Of a stretch of 40,831 bases of DNA, positions 25,401-36,913 are shown piece after piece. Under the pieces are notes generated by a model. It made no database searches, was not told the origin of the DNA, and saw nothing but the letters and a program-made list of their open reading frames with translations. The position numbers and the translations under genes were made by a program. The DNA lies in contig JADGJC010000343.1 in assembly GCA_027596075.1 (NCBI GenBank), positions 1 through 40,831 of the forward strand, written 5' to 3'. Origin of the DNA: Rhizophlyctis rosea (lineage: Eukaryota > Chytridiomycota > Chytridiomycetes > Rhizophlyctidales > Rhizophlyctidaceae). Each line of letters begins with the position of its first letter. Positions within the stretch are counted from its first letter, which is position 1.

Positions 25401-26348
25401 TCGGCAAGGCGGTTTACGACGGACGGCTCCTGGACTGTTACTTCACCCGGTCGTTCTACAAGGCGATCATCGAAGCCCCTGTCGACTACAAGGACATGGA
25501 GGCCGTTGATCCCGAGTTCCACAAGTCCCTCGAGTGGATCCTCAACAATGACATCACCGACATTCTCGACCTGACGTTCAGCTCGGAAGTGGACGACTTT
25601 GGCGTTAAGCGTGTCATCGACCTCAAGGAGAACGGCCGGAACATCGCCGTCACAGACCAAAACAAGCACGAGTACGTCAAGCTCATCGTTGAGCACAAGC
25701 TCGTCACGGCGATCAAGGAACAGATTGAAGCCTTCCTCAAAGGGTTCTACGACATCATCCCCAAAGAACTGATCAAAATCTTCAACGAACAAGAACTCGA
25801 GCTCCTAATCTCTGGACTTCCGGACATCGACATTGACGACTGGAAGAATAATACAGAGTACCAGAATTACACGGGGAGCAGTCCGCCGGTGCAGTGGTTC
25901 TGGCGGGCGGTTAGGAGTTTCAACCAGGAGGAGCGGGCGAAGTTGATGCAGTTTGCGACGGGGACGAGTAAAGTTCCTTTGGAAGGGTTCAAGGCTTTGC
26001 AGGGGATGCATGGGGTGCAGAAGTTCCAGATTCATAAGGACTTCGCGACGGGGGATCGGTTGCCTAGTGCTCATACTTGGTGAGTTTTTTGTTTTGTTTT
26101 GTTTTGTTTTGTTTTGTTCCGGAGGATTTTCAGTTTGAGAAAGGGCAATTTGACTGATATATCTTCCGTAACAGCTTCAACCAAATCGACCTCCCACAAT
26201 ACGAATCATACGAGGCGTTGCGGTCGAACTTGCTCTTGGCGATTTCTGAGTGCGGGACAGGTATGTTTTTTGATCTCTTGACAGTTTCACATCACTTCGC
26301 CTTGGTACTGATATTTTTCTTGACTTTGCAGGATTTGGATTTGCGTAA
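13424..26348 (+). CDS. TOM1: TOM1/HUWE1-type HECT E3 ubiquitin-protein ligase
   Basis: About 18 exons encode about 3,860 residues, close to yeast Tom1 and human HUWE1. Exons: 13424-13465, 13554-13853, 14020-14578, 14648-14754, 14825-14975, 15055-15206, 15274-15384, 15444-15693, 15774-(gap)-16654, 16745-16937, 16999-17351, 17424-17543, 17613-21034, 21102-22665, 22746-26079, 26175-26260 and 26332-26348. Domains in order: MKIKKAP N-terminus; DUF908/DUF913 armadillo-like part (WPYPKTDLFHW, ENCTNRNLY, RTKLSEVL, NHGILMY); UBA near residues 1265-1305 (MLVDMGF); UIM-like AAALALSMG; long acidic tracts; an EEK-rich coiled coil; UBM motifs (FLEALPDDMR, FLDALPADIR); and HECT with catalytic Cys in PSAHTCFNQIDLP and the terminal GFGFA. 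The Cys codon is split by an intron. Family members ubiquitinate ribosomal proteins, histones and other surplus nuclear proteins. Confidence 0.96.
16508..16517. other. Assembly gap (10 N) inside TOM1
   Basis: Ten Ns interrupt the DUF908/DUF913 part of TOM1 between GAT AAG and a downstream stretch that stays open in a different frame up to the donor at 16655. The true missing length is unknown. Part of one exon, or an exon-intron junction, may be missing. Confidence 0.95.
26080..26174 (+). repeat. GTTTT pentanucleotide repeat inside the TOM1 intron at the catalytic Cys
   Basis: This 95-nt intron begins GTGAGTTTTTTG and continues with about six GTTTT units (about 26085-26117) before an acceptor GTAACAG. 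It splits the codon of the HECT catalytic cysteine (TG before, C after). Confidence 0.85.
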
Positions 26349-27275
26349 TCTGATACGATGGGATGTGGGAAAGGGGGAATGCGGAGGGACTCGGAATTGC
26401 ATGGAGGGGATTGGGTTTCGGGTGGAGGGAAATCCAAAATTTGTAATATAGCGAGATTGTGAATAAATTTGCTGTTTTTTTCCTGTATGAGTTGGAGGGT
26501 TTAAGGGGTGGGTTTCTGGCGTGATGTGAGAATTGATTGTTCTTCTGAAGAAGATCTTGTGTGGCATGATTGCATTGGGTGTAAGTCGGGGTACTTGTGG
26601 TGTGGAATGATGGGTTGGACATGATGCTACGATAGTACTGTAGGGCTTGCAACTGACATGCTTATCTAATGAAGGTTAACGACTATGTATATGTGCTGGC
26701 AGTGAGAAACTTGATATTGGACATCAGCACGTCATCTATTCTGAGGATTCTCATACTGCGCCGAGGGTATGGTGAAATTCATACGGTAGGGGCTCAAGAG
26801 ATTTGAAAAGCCTCCCTTGTGGGGAGGACAATTATAAAATTGGCCATGCTCAATTTGGAAAGCTGCCTTGCGGGAAGGCAAAAAAAAAAAAAAAGAAAGA
26901 AAAAAAAAGAAAAGAAAAAGAAAAAAAAATGGCCACGCTCAAGTTGTACGCGCTGGATTCGAACCTGCGTCCGCTGGAATGCTTCAACAGGACGGCTCCG
27001 CACGCAATCCAACTCGAATAATGAGCCGGTAATACACAGGCAAATTTGCTCCTAATTGATACATGATATGCGTCATATCAGTTTTTCCTCATTCCCACAT
27101 GTTGCTTACGACGGATTCGCATGTGAAAATGTGCCGATCTCATGATTCTAAGCCACCACTGTACTTCCCCTCCTCTTCCCCTTCTCACCGCCATTCTGAT
27201 CATCTGCCTTCAGACTATCCGACACTAACCTATACCAACCTAACAAACAACCCACATACCACCACTGCATACCCA
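26349..27275. other. Intergenic region between TOM1 and the START gene
   Basis: This region contains the TOM1 3' region, an A-rich run at about 26881-26929, two short hairpins and the tRNA-like Pol III segment listed separately. It should also hold the START-gene promoter (about 27060-27275). A short segment of the type GGCCAYGCTCAAxTT occurs twice (about 26841 and 26931). No protein gene is supported. Confidence 0.5.
26940..27022 (-). tRNA. Possible tRNA-like or Pol III gene remnant
   Basis: Read on the minus strand, a consensus Pol III B-box (GGTTCGAATCC) lies at about 26955-26970. It is followed about 20 nt later by a long T run, which would terminate Pol III. The T stem has one A-A mismatch. 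I could not build a paired acceptor stem or a clean anticodon arm, so this is more likely a degenerate tRNA or tRNA-derived element than a working tRNA. Confidence 0.25.
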
Positions 27276-28489
27276 ATGTCGCGAGTCAACGATACACTCC
27301 GCGCGGAAATAGACGACATGGTCGACTCGTTTCTGTCGCTCGCGGACGAACCAGGAGACACACCCGACTCGCCCTGGCAACTGGCCGCGTCTATCGGCAC
27401 CCCGTTTGTGGAGGTGTATAAGCATAAGGCGTCTGAGTTTTGTTTTAAGGTTGTTGCGGATTTGGATGGTAGGTGATATATGCCGTAGTGCTGGGCGGTG
27501 AGACCATGTTGGTGCTTTCGCGATTTTTTTTTCTCGGTTGCTAATATGTGGCTTTGAATTTTGGCAGCTAGTCCGGAAACCGCGTTCGATCTTTTATCGG
27601 ATATTACGAGACGGGGCGAGTGGGACGACATGACTGTTGAGGCCGGGGTTGTGGAGACTGTCAATGGTTCCACCAAGGTATGGAAAGCCCTTACTTTGTA
27701 TTCCGCGCAATTACCTGAGGAGCCAATCTGCGGCACCAACCCTTCAACTCATACATCTTAACATCCCAGTACCAATACATGACAAGTAAAGCAATATGGC
27801 CAGCCGCCGCGCGAGACTCCCTAGTCCTTTCCTACGTAACCCGCCTCACCGACAACCGCTACCTAAACGTAACCCGCTCAACCACACACCCCTCCTACCC
27901 CCCTCGTGACGCCGAAGGCATAATCCGCATGGAAGCAAAAATAGCCGGCCAACTAGTTTCCCCCTCTCCATCCGCAACCCCCGGAACATGCCGCGTAGTC
28001 CAAGTAGCCGACGGCGACCTAAAAGGCTGGATTCCCAAAAGCGTAATCGGGTTCATAGCAACAAAAGCTACGCCGCAGAGTTTCAAAAGCCTCAACATGA
28101 TTCTCTGCAGATTACCGCAGACCAATGTGTCGCAGGCAATACTGGAAGCGGAGGCGGATGAGTCGGGTGGGGAGGGGAGTAGTAGTGTTGGGGAGGAGGA
28201 GAATGGGAGGGGCGGGGAGGATTGGGCGGCTGTTAGTGAGATTCGGACGACGGCTGCACCTGTTGTGGAGAGTCGTGTTGTATCGCCGCCGGTGAGGGCT
28301 TCGCCTGCGTTGGCTCCTCCTCCACCGGCATTGACGGTGGCGAGACGGACGCCTTCCTTGGGAGTGTTAGGGCGGATACGGACTTGGTTGGAGTGGTTGC
28401 AGCCGTGGTTTATCACTGTGTTGTTTGTTATGAAGGTTTGGGCGCGGTATAAGCGGTGGCGGGAGGGTAGGAAGTTGGTTGGCCAGTAG
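27276..28489 (+). CDS. START-domain lipid-binding protein with C-terminal membrane anchor
   Basis: Three exons fit in phase: 27276-27468, 27568-27677 and 27770-28489, with introns of 99 and 92 nt. The product is about 340 residues. The START (StAR-related lipid transfer) domain covers roughly residues 15-200. Motifs include VEVYKHKASEFCFKVVADLD, FDLLSDITRRGEWDDM, the ARDSLVLSYVTRL strand, and PKSVIGFIATKATPQSFKSL at the C-terminal helix. A low-complexity Glu/Ser/Ala/Pro linker follows, then a hydrophobic helix (WLQPWFITVLFVMKVWARY) and a basic tail. This suggests a tail-anchored lipid-transfer protein working at a membrane contact or organelle surface. The lipid is unknown. The ATG at 27276 was chosen over one at 27063 because the upstream part has no family resemblance. 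Confidence 0.85.
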
Positions 28490-29180
28490 TCTCCCCATGC
28501 TGTTTCGTTTTGTGTACTTGATTAAGTTGCACGTTATAGCAATATGATACCTCAGAGGACGGGGATACCTTTGAGAAGCGTGCTCTTATGTGTTCCATGG
28601 AGCTTGGCCCGTGACAATAACCACGGTGGTCTGCGTTGGACTGATATGATCATCAGTGTTTGTTTTTTCCGTATCGCGGGCCTGTATCCAACTCCTTGTG
28701 TCAATTAGGAAGGAGGGCGGTATTTTCGGCACCATGACGAATTTTGACCAAATGACCTTTTAAATCCTGTATTGGATCACATGCCGGTCAACCTACTGGA
28801 CAAGTCCCTTATTGACTTTGCTGAAGATTTTTTGCCCTCAAAGGTTCTTTTCTTGGTCTGACAGCGAATGACAATGAAGCACTGGCTCGGAAATGCAATC
28901 GCGTTTCCTTTCGCAACAGCTTGTATTACGAACATTTCCATTTCGCTGAATTTGTCGACAATTGTCGGCTGAGTTTCCTTCTTCAATCGCTGTTCGTCAA
29001 TTTGGTGTTGCAGGGATGAATGGACAAGAGTACACTTGGTGAAAGCAAGTAAAGCATGCATGATCAGTGATGCTCTCCATGGTACCTAAAGGCAATCAAC
29101 TCGCAATGCAACATTGGGAGAGTCATCACGTTTGAATGATTTGATCAACAGCGGTTTGTCCCCCATTCCTTTTCGGACTG
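28490..29180. other. Intergenic start of the gene desert
   Basis: This stretch contains the 3' region of the START gene and then sequence with no long open frame. A minus-strand open frame at 28777-29061 has no recognisable domain. Confidence 0.5.
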
Positions 29181-29184
29181 ACCT

Positions 29185-29559
29185 CTATCCGCTGGGTTGA
29201 AAAAACAATCTGCCGAAAATCTCAAGACATAGGGTGAGGGGAGTCAGATGGGTCCCGCATTCATCCGGTTTGAAAGAGCACGATAGGTCACAGAGCAAAT
29301 GTGACCTGTTTTTCGTACCGATCATGAACTCAAAATGCAAAAAGATTGCAGTGCTTTGATCAATTGTGTCATGGAAGCACATCCAATCGTCCCAAGTTTG
29401 CCGGGCCATAAATATTGCCTGAATTATCACAAATCTCATCGCATCACGAACCTCGGAGTGCCAAGGCGAGCAGCCATAAATTCTTGAGATATGAACTATA
29501 CGAGAAGGCGACAAAACAAGAAATGTTGATTTCGATGATTTGAAGTCAGCGGGACTCAT
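29185..29559 (-). pseudogene. Fragment of an unknown repeated minus-strand gene (copy 1)
   Basis: Read on the minus strand, this frame contains MARQTWDDWMCFHDTID then a hydrophobic FLHFEF segment. It resembles the MAT(R/K)N..GWR...PNAI plus hydrophobic pattern of the copies at 31.4 and 33.5 kb. The function is unknown. Similarity was judged by eye and is weaker here than between the copies at 30, 31 and 33 kb. Confidence 0.3.
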
Positions 29560-29819
29560 CCCAATCTTCGCCGCTCGAGGAGGGAACTCACCGCACTTCT
29601 TTTCTCAGCAATCGCTGACAAATTGGCTTCAGCCATTGGGTTGAAGGGTTCTGTGAAGGGTGATTCGGTCATCTGGCATTCTAGTACGGCCCGCTGCAGT
29701 CAAATGCGCCAGTGTTGACTGAAACAGCTCGAAAGCGTCGCACCTTGTCACGGACAGGTGAATTTGAGAAAATCCGAATTGTTCGGCAATAGACCTTTTT
29801 GGAGGTGATGGAGTGCATG

Positions 29820-30870
29820 AAAATCATTTGACGTGAAGTGCAAGACATGCCATCGGACAGGCGCAGGCCTGCTTCAGGCGGCAGTTGATATTGAACTTGA
29901 AGGTTTTTCCACTTTTGAAAAGGCAATTTTGATTGGATATTAGACCGCGAGTTGTCCCAAAACCCAAATAAGCCAACACATTCCAGCCTTACAATAGACG
30001 CACAGTACACACGGACCTGAAGTGCAGTCTTGGATCATCACGGCTTCCCTTGAGCATGTCTCATCAACATGCCTGCCCTTTTTTTTTGGCATATGTTGAA
30101 GAAACTCATCACAAGTTTGCTTGCTTCACCTGCTGCTCGTGAAAAATGCAAAAAGCCCAAATGGCATGAACGTGCGACGTATCGCATCTGAGCAACGACT
30201 GCTCCTCGCACCACCACTCAATATTGGGTATTCTTGAACTCCTGCCATGCTGGAACTAGCAGTATGGAGGATGTCAGCCACATACGGAAAGACAAATTCG
30301 CCTCAGCCGACAAGAGCTAATCTTCCGATTTGAGTTGTGGTGCGAACCTCATGAAAACACATTTGACGGCCACAGCGTTTTCCTCCTTTTTCAGCCCCCT
30401 TCTCAATCTTATTGTTTTCACCTCTTGCCATGCCGCCCTACAGAACCGCGGGCTGTGGCAAGCCATTAGACTACATGAAATGAGCAGATATACAGGGCAG
30501 TCTTTCATTCCTTGTTGCACTTCTAAAATGGTCGAAGTGTCGATACTCAAATGAGGGAACCCGCCGGCTTTGTGGTTGTGGAAAAAAGGGGTGCTTAGCA
30601 TATTCGAAACCATGCCCCATCCAGTTCAGGTATCCGATGCCGCGTCGAAGTCAAAGGTTGTATGACTTTTTCTCCCATGCCTACTTTACACCTACTCAGT
30701 GCATGACAACCATGAGCTACCATGATACGATCCTTCCAGTACGTATTGAAGACTCATGCGACGGGTACAGTGTAGCAAAAATGATGATGCAAAGTATGAA
30801 AGGATGTCACCACCCCAGCAGTACTCTTGGGACTGTATGTTGAATCCGCCATGATACTCTCAAAGCGCAT
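29820..30870 (-). pseudogene. Decayed copy of an unknown repeated gene (copy 2)
   Basis: This stretch is collinear with 33066-34210 at the DNA level. Shared landmarks are CAAGACATGCC (29842 and 33090), GAAAAATGCRAAAAG (30140 and 33462), GTTGCACTTCT (30512 and 33839), GCCRGCTTTGTG (30563 and 33889) and CCCCAGCAGT (30813 and 34153), at similar spacing. On the minus strand it contains broken frames such as STILEVQQ and a degraded MAxxxx...AI...LFAFF motif (about 30160-30250). No continuous gene survives. Confidence 0.55.
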
Positions 30871-30874
30871 ATAC

Positions 30875-31760
30875 TTGAAGACTTAAGCTATCACAGCATA
30901 TATGCGAAACCACTGGCGAAGCATCATCGATACTACCCTTCAGAATCTGTGCATGATTCTTCCCGCCATTCAAGTTGAAGCTGGTTCGTGACGGAAACCA
31001 AAGTGTCGTCACGGTCATCAACATCGAATTAGCAGTTGAGTCGGAAGTGAATCTCAAATCGGGAGCTGTCCAAAAGTTCGCCGGTATATCAGCTACACAT
31101 TCTCCATCAGTTGTGTTGCACATCCGCACAATTCCACCAAAAAAAGTGTAATCCCTTGTTTCTTTCAGTCGCGCAAACGCACCTGATGTGAAATCTTACG
31201 GCTGCGCCTACGCACCTCACATGATTAATGCCTTGATGAAGCCTTCCTCTTTTTCTTTTCCCGCATGGGAAAAGCTCATCGGAAGTTCATTGCTTACATG
31301 TTGGCAGTCAAAATGGCGAAAGGGACAGAGAGGGTGAATCCACCGCGGATTGCGTTTGGACAATCACACTCCTAGCGCCAACCAGTGATGTTTTTTGTCG
31401 CCATACCAACGATGCTCTCAGCTGCGGGCCATGCTACAAAACGTTAGTATGGAAGGCATTAAGTCTCTAGACTTACGGATTCGGTCAAGTCGAACAAACA
31501 AATTTTATCCCTGGGAAGATCCTGAATACACTTGGGCCGGCATCAAAGTAAATTTCCGTCTCCAGCCCTAATCTAAGCTGTATCTTTGACTTCTTTTCCG
31601 CGACCTCACGACGATTGGAAGCTGTAGCTAGAAGTCCATTGGATCCTTCAGTTGAACAGAACAGACGCATGGCAAGGGCTCATGGCATTGAAGCACATAA
31701 TAGAGCTATATCAAAATGGAGGAGTAGGTGGCATCTTGCCGAGTATGAGGACTGTAGGCT
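30875..31760 (-). pseudogene. Decayed copy of an unknown repeated gene (copy 3)
   Basis: This copy shares three spaced landmarks with copy 5: AAGTTYGCYGGTATA (31074 versus 33216), the AAAATGGCGAAAGG block (31308 versus 33462) and CGATTGGAAG (31611 versus 33768). Minus-strand translation shows CVADIPANF (copy 5 has CAAAIPANF) and GMATKNITGWR followed by PNAI. Copy 3 has an in-frame stop right after GWR (31372-31374), so it is broken. Confidence 0.6.
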
Positions 31761-32116
31761 ATACTTGCTTTTTTTGCTGCAAATGCGGTTACTGTTTCGG
31801 GCAATACTCCCTCGAAATGGAGGAGGAGCTTCCCATCAACTGCCTTTGTAATCTCTCGAACGCAAGCATTAAGAGAAACATTACAAGTACTTTTGGCTGT
31901 GTCACCGCTATATCTCCTGTTTCGCGATCAAAATGTTGAAGATAGATCAGTGTAAATATGCCGGTTCGGTCTATGTCCATATGCCAAACAAAGACCCCAC
32001 TAATATTTTATGTTGATGACATGGTCGTGCATCGGGGTAACAAAATCGTGGTGGACCTGCAAGACGTCTGATTGGGGGGGTTTTTTTTTTGCCTCTGAAT
32101 GAGAGTTTAGCAACAA

Positions 32117-32521
32117 TCACTCAAGCACTGCACAGACATGCAGTCGTGTCTCCGCTTCGAACAGCTTGGATTGCATATGGATACACTTGGTTGAATTTTG
32201 TACCAGCTTCTTGATCAACTTTTTTTTCATTCGCTGCCCGCCATTCGAGCTCCAGAGGCATGACGATAGATGAGGAAAACAAGACTCAAAACAGGATCGG
32301 TCGCAAAAGGTGACCCCACCACGCGATGTCGCTAAGCGCGGGGGCAAAAAGGATATTGCTCGAATACTTTCACTATTTTCAAGCCTGATGTCTTCGTGCA
32401 CGTTGAAGCGCCGAATCGAGCTGCGTTGATTCCCTGAATGGGAGTATTGTATGAGACAAGAGACCATGGGATTCAATGATTCCAAGTTCAGCAGATGCCT
32501 AAAAAGAAAAAGCATTCTCAT
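32117..32521 (-). pseudogene. Possible fragment of the repeated gene (copy 4)
   Basis: This minus-strand open frame of 134 codons has a Cys-rich part (TFCDRSCFESCFPHLSSC) followed by a SNGGQ stretch. It weakly parallels the FPSRTSFNLNGGK part of copy 3. It could be an exon or a chance frame. Confidence 0.25.
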
Positions 32522-33065
32522 CTACGAATAGCAGAATCACAGAGTCTCCGCGATGGACTCCATCACAATGTTGACCCTGTGCCCGATTCGAGCTGAATCA
32601 GCACGTGCGCCATGTCCGCGATCCGTCCAAGCAGGGACGCATCAAATCAATTGATCTGCGACACGTTAGCACCTTGGGATGCTGCCCCACTCGCGCCGAC
32701 TCCCCTCGTTGACCATTTTTCACTGAAGCACATTGCCATTTCATCAATGCTTGAGCCTTCCAGTGCAATAAGAGCACTGGCAACGGATACTGTATCTGCG
32801 GAAAAATAAAATTTTGACTTTCTACGGTTAAATGCGTTAACACACAGTGCGATTCTCGCACTGTATTCGGCGCTCGACCAGCGCCGTGGGGCCCCTTTTT
32901 GAAAATCGTGATGTCAGCATACGTCTCCGCTCCTCCTTTGCAGCAATGCCTGGCACAGGTTTCACCTCAGGAAGGTTCTGTTGGTGATAAAGAAAAGTTC
33001 GGCATTGACATTTGATGACGTCTGTTCTACTACAAAACCTGTATCGGTGTGGAGGTTGTGAGGTT

Positions 33066-34210
33066 GATGAAAATCATTTGAATCAATACAAGACATGCCA
33101 ACCGACAGGATCACTACCATTGAAAGCTGTGCGCGTTGTACGTATGGTTTTTTTGCTATTTTTCAAAAAGCAGTCCTGCCAGTAATTGGGATTATGGAGA
33201 ATGAGGTGCACATAAAGTTTGCTGGTATAGCAGCTGCACATCATGTGAAAGATGATCTTCCATCAGACTTATCAGTTGTTGCATTCCCGCACAGAATGCA
33301 GAAGCGAGCCTGATTCGTCTTGTGGTTACATCTGGGCACACGATGTCAAAGTGAAGTTCAGTTGGATAGAGCTTCACCTACACATCTCCCATTTACACCC
33401 GCCTGCTACTTTTTCTCTCATGGAAGGGGCACTCGGGAGTGTATTGCATTTGGTGCTGAAACTGAAAAATGCGAAAAGAAGAAGACACAAGAACTGCCAA
33501 CAAATTGCGTTCGGATAATGACCCTCCTGGCGCCAACCAACACAGTTTCTTGTTGCCATACCCTCACCATTGCAGTAAGCTGCTGGAACTGAGTATGGAG
33601 GGCATCATGTCTCATACGCTGACAAAGCACTCCAACCCAAAAGTTGATCATGCACAGTGAGTTGTTGAATGCTCCTAATCTGAATCTGCGGACTTCAGGA
33701 AATTCTTCCAATTTCCGCACTGATCCATCCTATTGCTTTTCACCTCTTTTTACGCGGCCTTGCAGCGATTGGAAGTCATAGCACGCATTCGATTGGGCCA
33801 CATGATTGTACAGAGCAGATGCATAGCCATTTTCTGTTTGTTGTTGCACTTCTGGATTAGTGGATATCAAGGCACTCAAACCAATAGCTCGCCAGCTTTG
33901 TGCAAAAAAGGTAGCTGAGGACAATCAGTATGCCACGTCTAGCGCAAATTGTATCCCAATGCAGAGCTGAGGCAAGGATGGTAAGACATTTTCCGTGACG
34001 GATTTGCTGCCATGCAATAGATGGAACGACCTTCCTGGGAGCAATTCAACACGTGTGCGACAAGTAACGTAATGGTAAAACGGAGAGTGAAGAAGATGTC
34101 AGGAGTAGAAGACATTCAGCTGCTCCAGCAGTGTCGAGCATATGAAATTACCCCAGCAGTGTATCCTTTGAAACTGCATGTTGAGTGTAGTTTGATACTC
34201 ATTATTGTCG
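33066..34210 (-). pseudogene. Longest copy of the unknown repeated gene (copy 5)
   Basis: This copy covers all landmarks shared with copies 2 and 3. The minus-strand frame at 33374-33559 is open and carries MATRNCVGWRQEGHYPNAI then a hydrophobic FLCLLLFAFFSFS segment. A further open frame at 33730-33924 carries PEVQQQTENGY, matching LEVQQ of copy 2. The pieces lie in different frames, either as exons of a multi-exon gene or as a decayed gene. I do not recognise the family. Confidence 0.5.
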
Positions 34211-36650
34211 TGCTTCCAAGAAATCAATGACATTGCCGCACGGAAGTGAGATTTTAGCGCCGGGACGGTGCCAAGTCAACAATCGATCGAGAGGTATTTG
34301 ACCTCTCACCAAATAGGATGACGACGGGGCGCTCGTTTATTTTTGCTACCAAGTGTGCAACCACTGCCCGTCCACCTGGTACTGTACGCCGGGCGCTACC
34401 AGGGATCTTACAAGCAATCTCGATCATGCTTACTGCTAGATCTTCTGCTTCATTCAAAGATATCGAAAATGAAGATGAGCAAGAATCGTTCCAATTCATG
34501 CACGCTTAACGTGTCGCGTTAAAACTTCCTAATTGAAGCATCCCGCCGTGCACGTTGTTGCTCTTTCCATCAGTGAGGATGTTGACTGAAGTATCAATCG
34601 ACTTGCCAGCCAATCATAGCTGACTGGCAGTTGACTGTTGATAACTCAACCTGTTTGACACCCAAATGTCTCTCACCTCACCTGCAGTACCTTGGAACGA
34701 CTTGTATCAATTCAGATGTGAAGGGTACAAGGTTATGTAACTTTTTGGGCGGAAGGCATAATACCACTTCTTCACGTTGGTTGTCAATGTCATCGTTTTT
34801 CGTCTTCCTTCTTTCTGCTACGTGAGAGGATTTTAGTGGAGGTAAGGTTGGATGTTGTGCCTGATGACCTGATGTTATTTCGGGAAAACTGGTGGGGATC
34901 GGTTCCTTACTGAAGTGTGCCATCAAAAAAGCTGGCACACAACCAAAGAGAAAGGGCTCAGAAGGGGATGGGTGCTCAATTTCGAAGTCATTATTCCCTT
35001 GTTGGTCGGTGATGTGGTTTTCCCTGCAGGCCTGCTCAGATGTCAGGTACTCAGAGCTGTTTGCACGTTTTTTCAACGTGGTCGAGGGTGTAAAAGGAAT
35101 GTTGACTGGCCGACGTGAATTGAGAGGGTCTGCGATGACTGAATCGCGGTGGTATGGCGAGAAATGATGACAGTCAGATTATTTTCCAGTGGTCCACTTA
35201 GCCGGCAGCTGCGATGTCAAGTACGAGGAAAATCGATGACCGAAGGTTTGCGGAATTTAATATGTGGGAGGGCCTGGTTGAAGGAATCGAAAGAGACATG
35301 TCACCACTGACAGTCGGCCACCATGTTGGATTTCAAAATAACCATTGAACTCTGCTTTTTCTGTGACTGCGGAATTGAATCCAGACTGGTTATTCTTACT
35401 GATCAAATGCGAATCCACCACACCATGCTCAGATGGGCACATCAACTTCTTGAAGTCCTTTTTTCGGTACTCGCTACAATGTTAACGGACTAGTGCCATG
35501 TGAGACCTTCAGATGTGGCAGCACAGCTCAGAATGCCTATAGCACAATTTGTGACCTGCCCGCTTTACATGATCTAAAGGATTAGGAGTTTGTAAAGTGT
35601 GATCTTTGTCCCTCCATTGTTCCTCTGATGCTTCCCGACCATCCACATTGAAATTGGCAACGTGTCCTGTATCAGTTGCATGCTTCGATTGCTTACGCTG
35701 CATGTGTCAATTACGCCGGCCGCAAGGCTAACAAGCATCTTTTCTATGCGTTGTACACCCTATTGCTACTTGCACCGCATAAACTTTCCCTGTCTCAGGT
35801 CCAATTTGGGTTTCGGCGTGTTTCACATGATGCCTTTTTGCTCGTACGGAAAGGGTCTGAAGTCATCACAAGGAATGCGACTGCCTCAGCTTCCAGCTTG
35901 CTGGCAAAACTGATAAACAGTATAAACAGTCAGCTACCAATTTTGCATACTTGAAGTAACGTGTGGGCGACAAATTCCTTCACGAATTTTTGGTGGACGC
36001 GAGTACTGTTTGCCTTAAAGTGCGTATGTTAGATGATGTTATGTTATGTTGACGAGGGATGACTCGAGTGACTCAATCCTGCATAGCACAATAGTGCCAA
36101 TTCATAGGTTATTTGTGAGCGACATACTTGCCGTACAATGCAGATACTTGGAGTGAGGCCACCATGCTAAGCGAATACTGCCTCAACAGGAATGACTTTT
36201 TGGGCTCTCCTCCGGTTCTTTTGAAGCTTCAACGACCTGGAGCTGGAAGTTTATATGAAAGAATATGGTGCATCCAGAGCGCCCAGTGTCAGCGAGGCGA
36301 AAAAAAAGTCATAGGCACGTCACAACTTCAACAGCAAACTTTCCATCACTCAGGGTACGATGTAGTCCGTGCATGCGATTTTTTCAGAGAGTTGTCATCT
36401 TACTTCACCAATCTATCGGACGCGTCACATTCAGGTTCTTTTTCCAGTCGATATGGATTTGTTGTTGTAAGGTGGTATGATTAGGAGATTTCAGATGTGC
36501 ACCTTAGTGAGCGTGAACGTCTCCCACGTCCTCTAGCCAGGTTCCATCAGGTTTTCATATTGACGACTTGAAACACTGGATTGTGCATCAACTTTTCTCG
36601 CTTCGGCCTAAGACATGTTCATTTGAGTTGTGGACCCCGACTGATTTGGA
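34211..36650. other. Gene desert, no supported gene
   Basis: No open frame here resembles a known family. A minus-strand frame at 34254-34499 (81 codons) follows directly upstream of copy 5 and could be its first exon, but it has no landmark shared with the other copies. Confidence 0.4.
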
Positions 36651-36658
36651 TCATCTCT

Positions 36659-36913
36659 TCAATTAAGAAGGTGAAAAAACAGCACCCAGACGGCCAGATT
36701 AGCGAAATGACAATGAGTACCTTGGCTGCCCCTCGTCATGATATTTGGCCCGGCACACACAAGGGGGATGAAACTTGCTATTGGTTGGCGCAGATTCGGG
36801 TACCAGAATGTGTCGAGATGTTTCGCGCCGGAAATTGATTGATTCGCTCCCTCAATGCTGAGGCCAAAAAGTGCGGCTACACCCGATTGTGCCAGTGGCG
36901 TGAACCTGAGCAA
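36659..36913 (-). pseudogene. Possible distant fragment of the repeated gene (copy 6)
   Basis: The minus-strand frame ends with IMTRGSQGTHCHFANLAVW then a hydrophobic stretch, loosely like the MATRN...PNAI plus hydrophobic pattern. The resemblance is weak and may be chance. Confidence 0.15.

Noticed and set aside
24797..25792. Minus-strand open frame of 331 codons opposite the HECT domain
   Set aside because: It lies opposite the highly conserved HECT region and is rich in Val/Glu/Asp by reverse reading. It has no family resemblance.
26803..27055. Plus-strand Lys-rich open frames over the A-rich run
   Set aside because: They come from the poly-A tract and the reverse complement of the tRNA-like segment, with no protein-like sequence.
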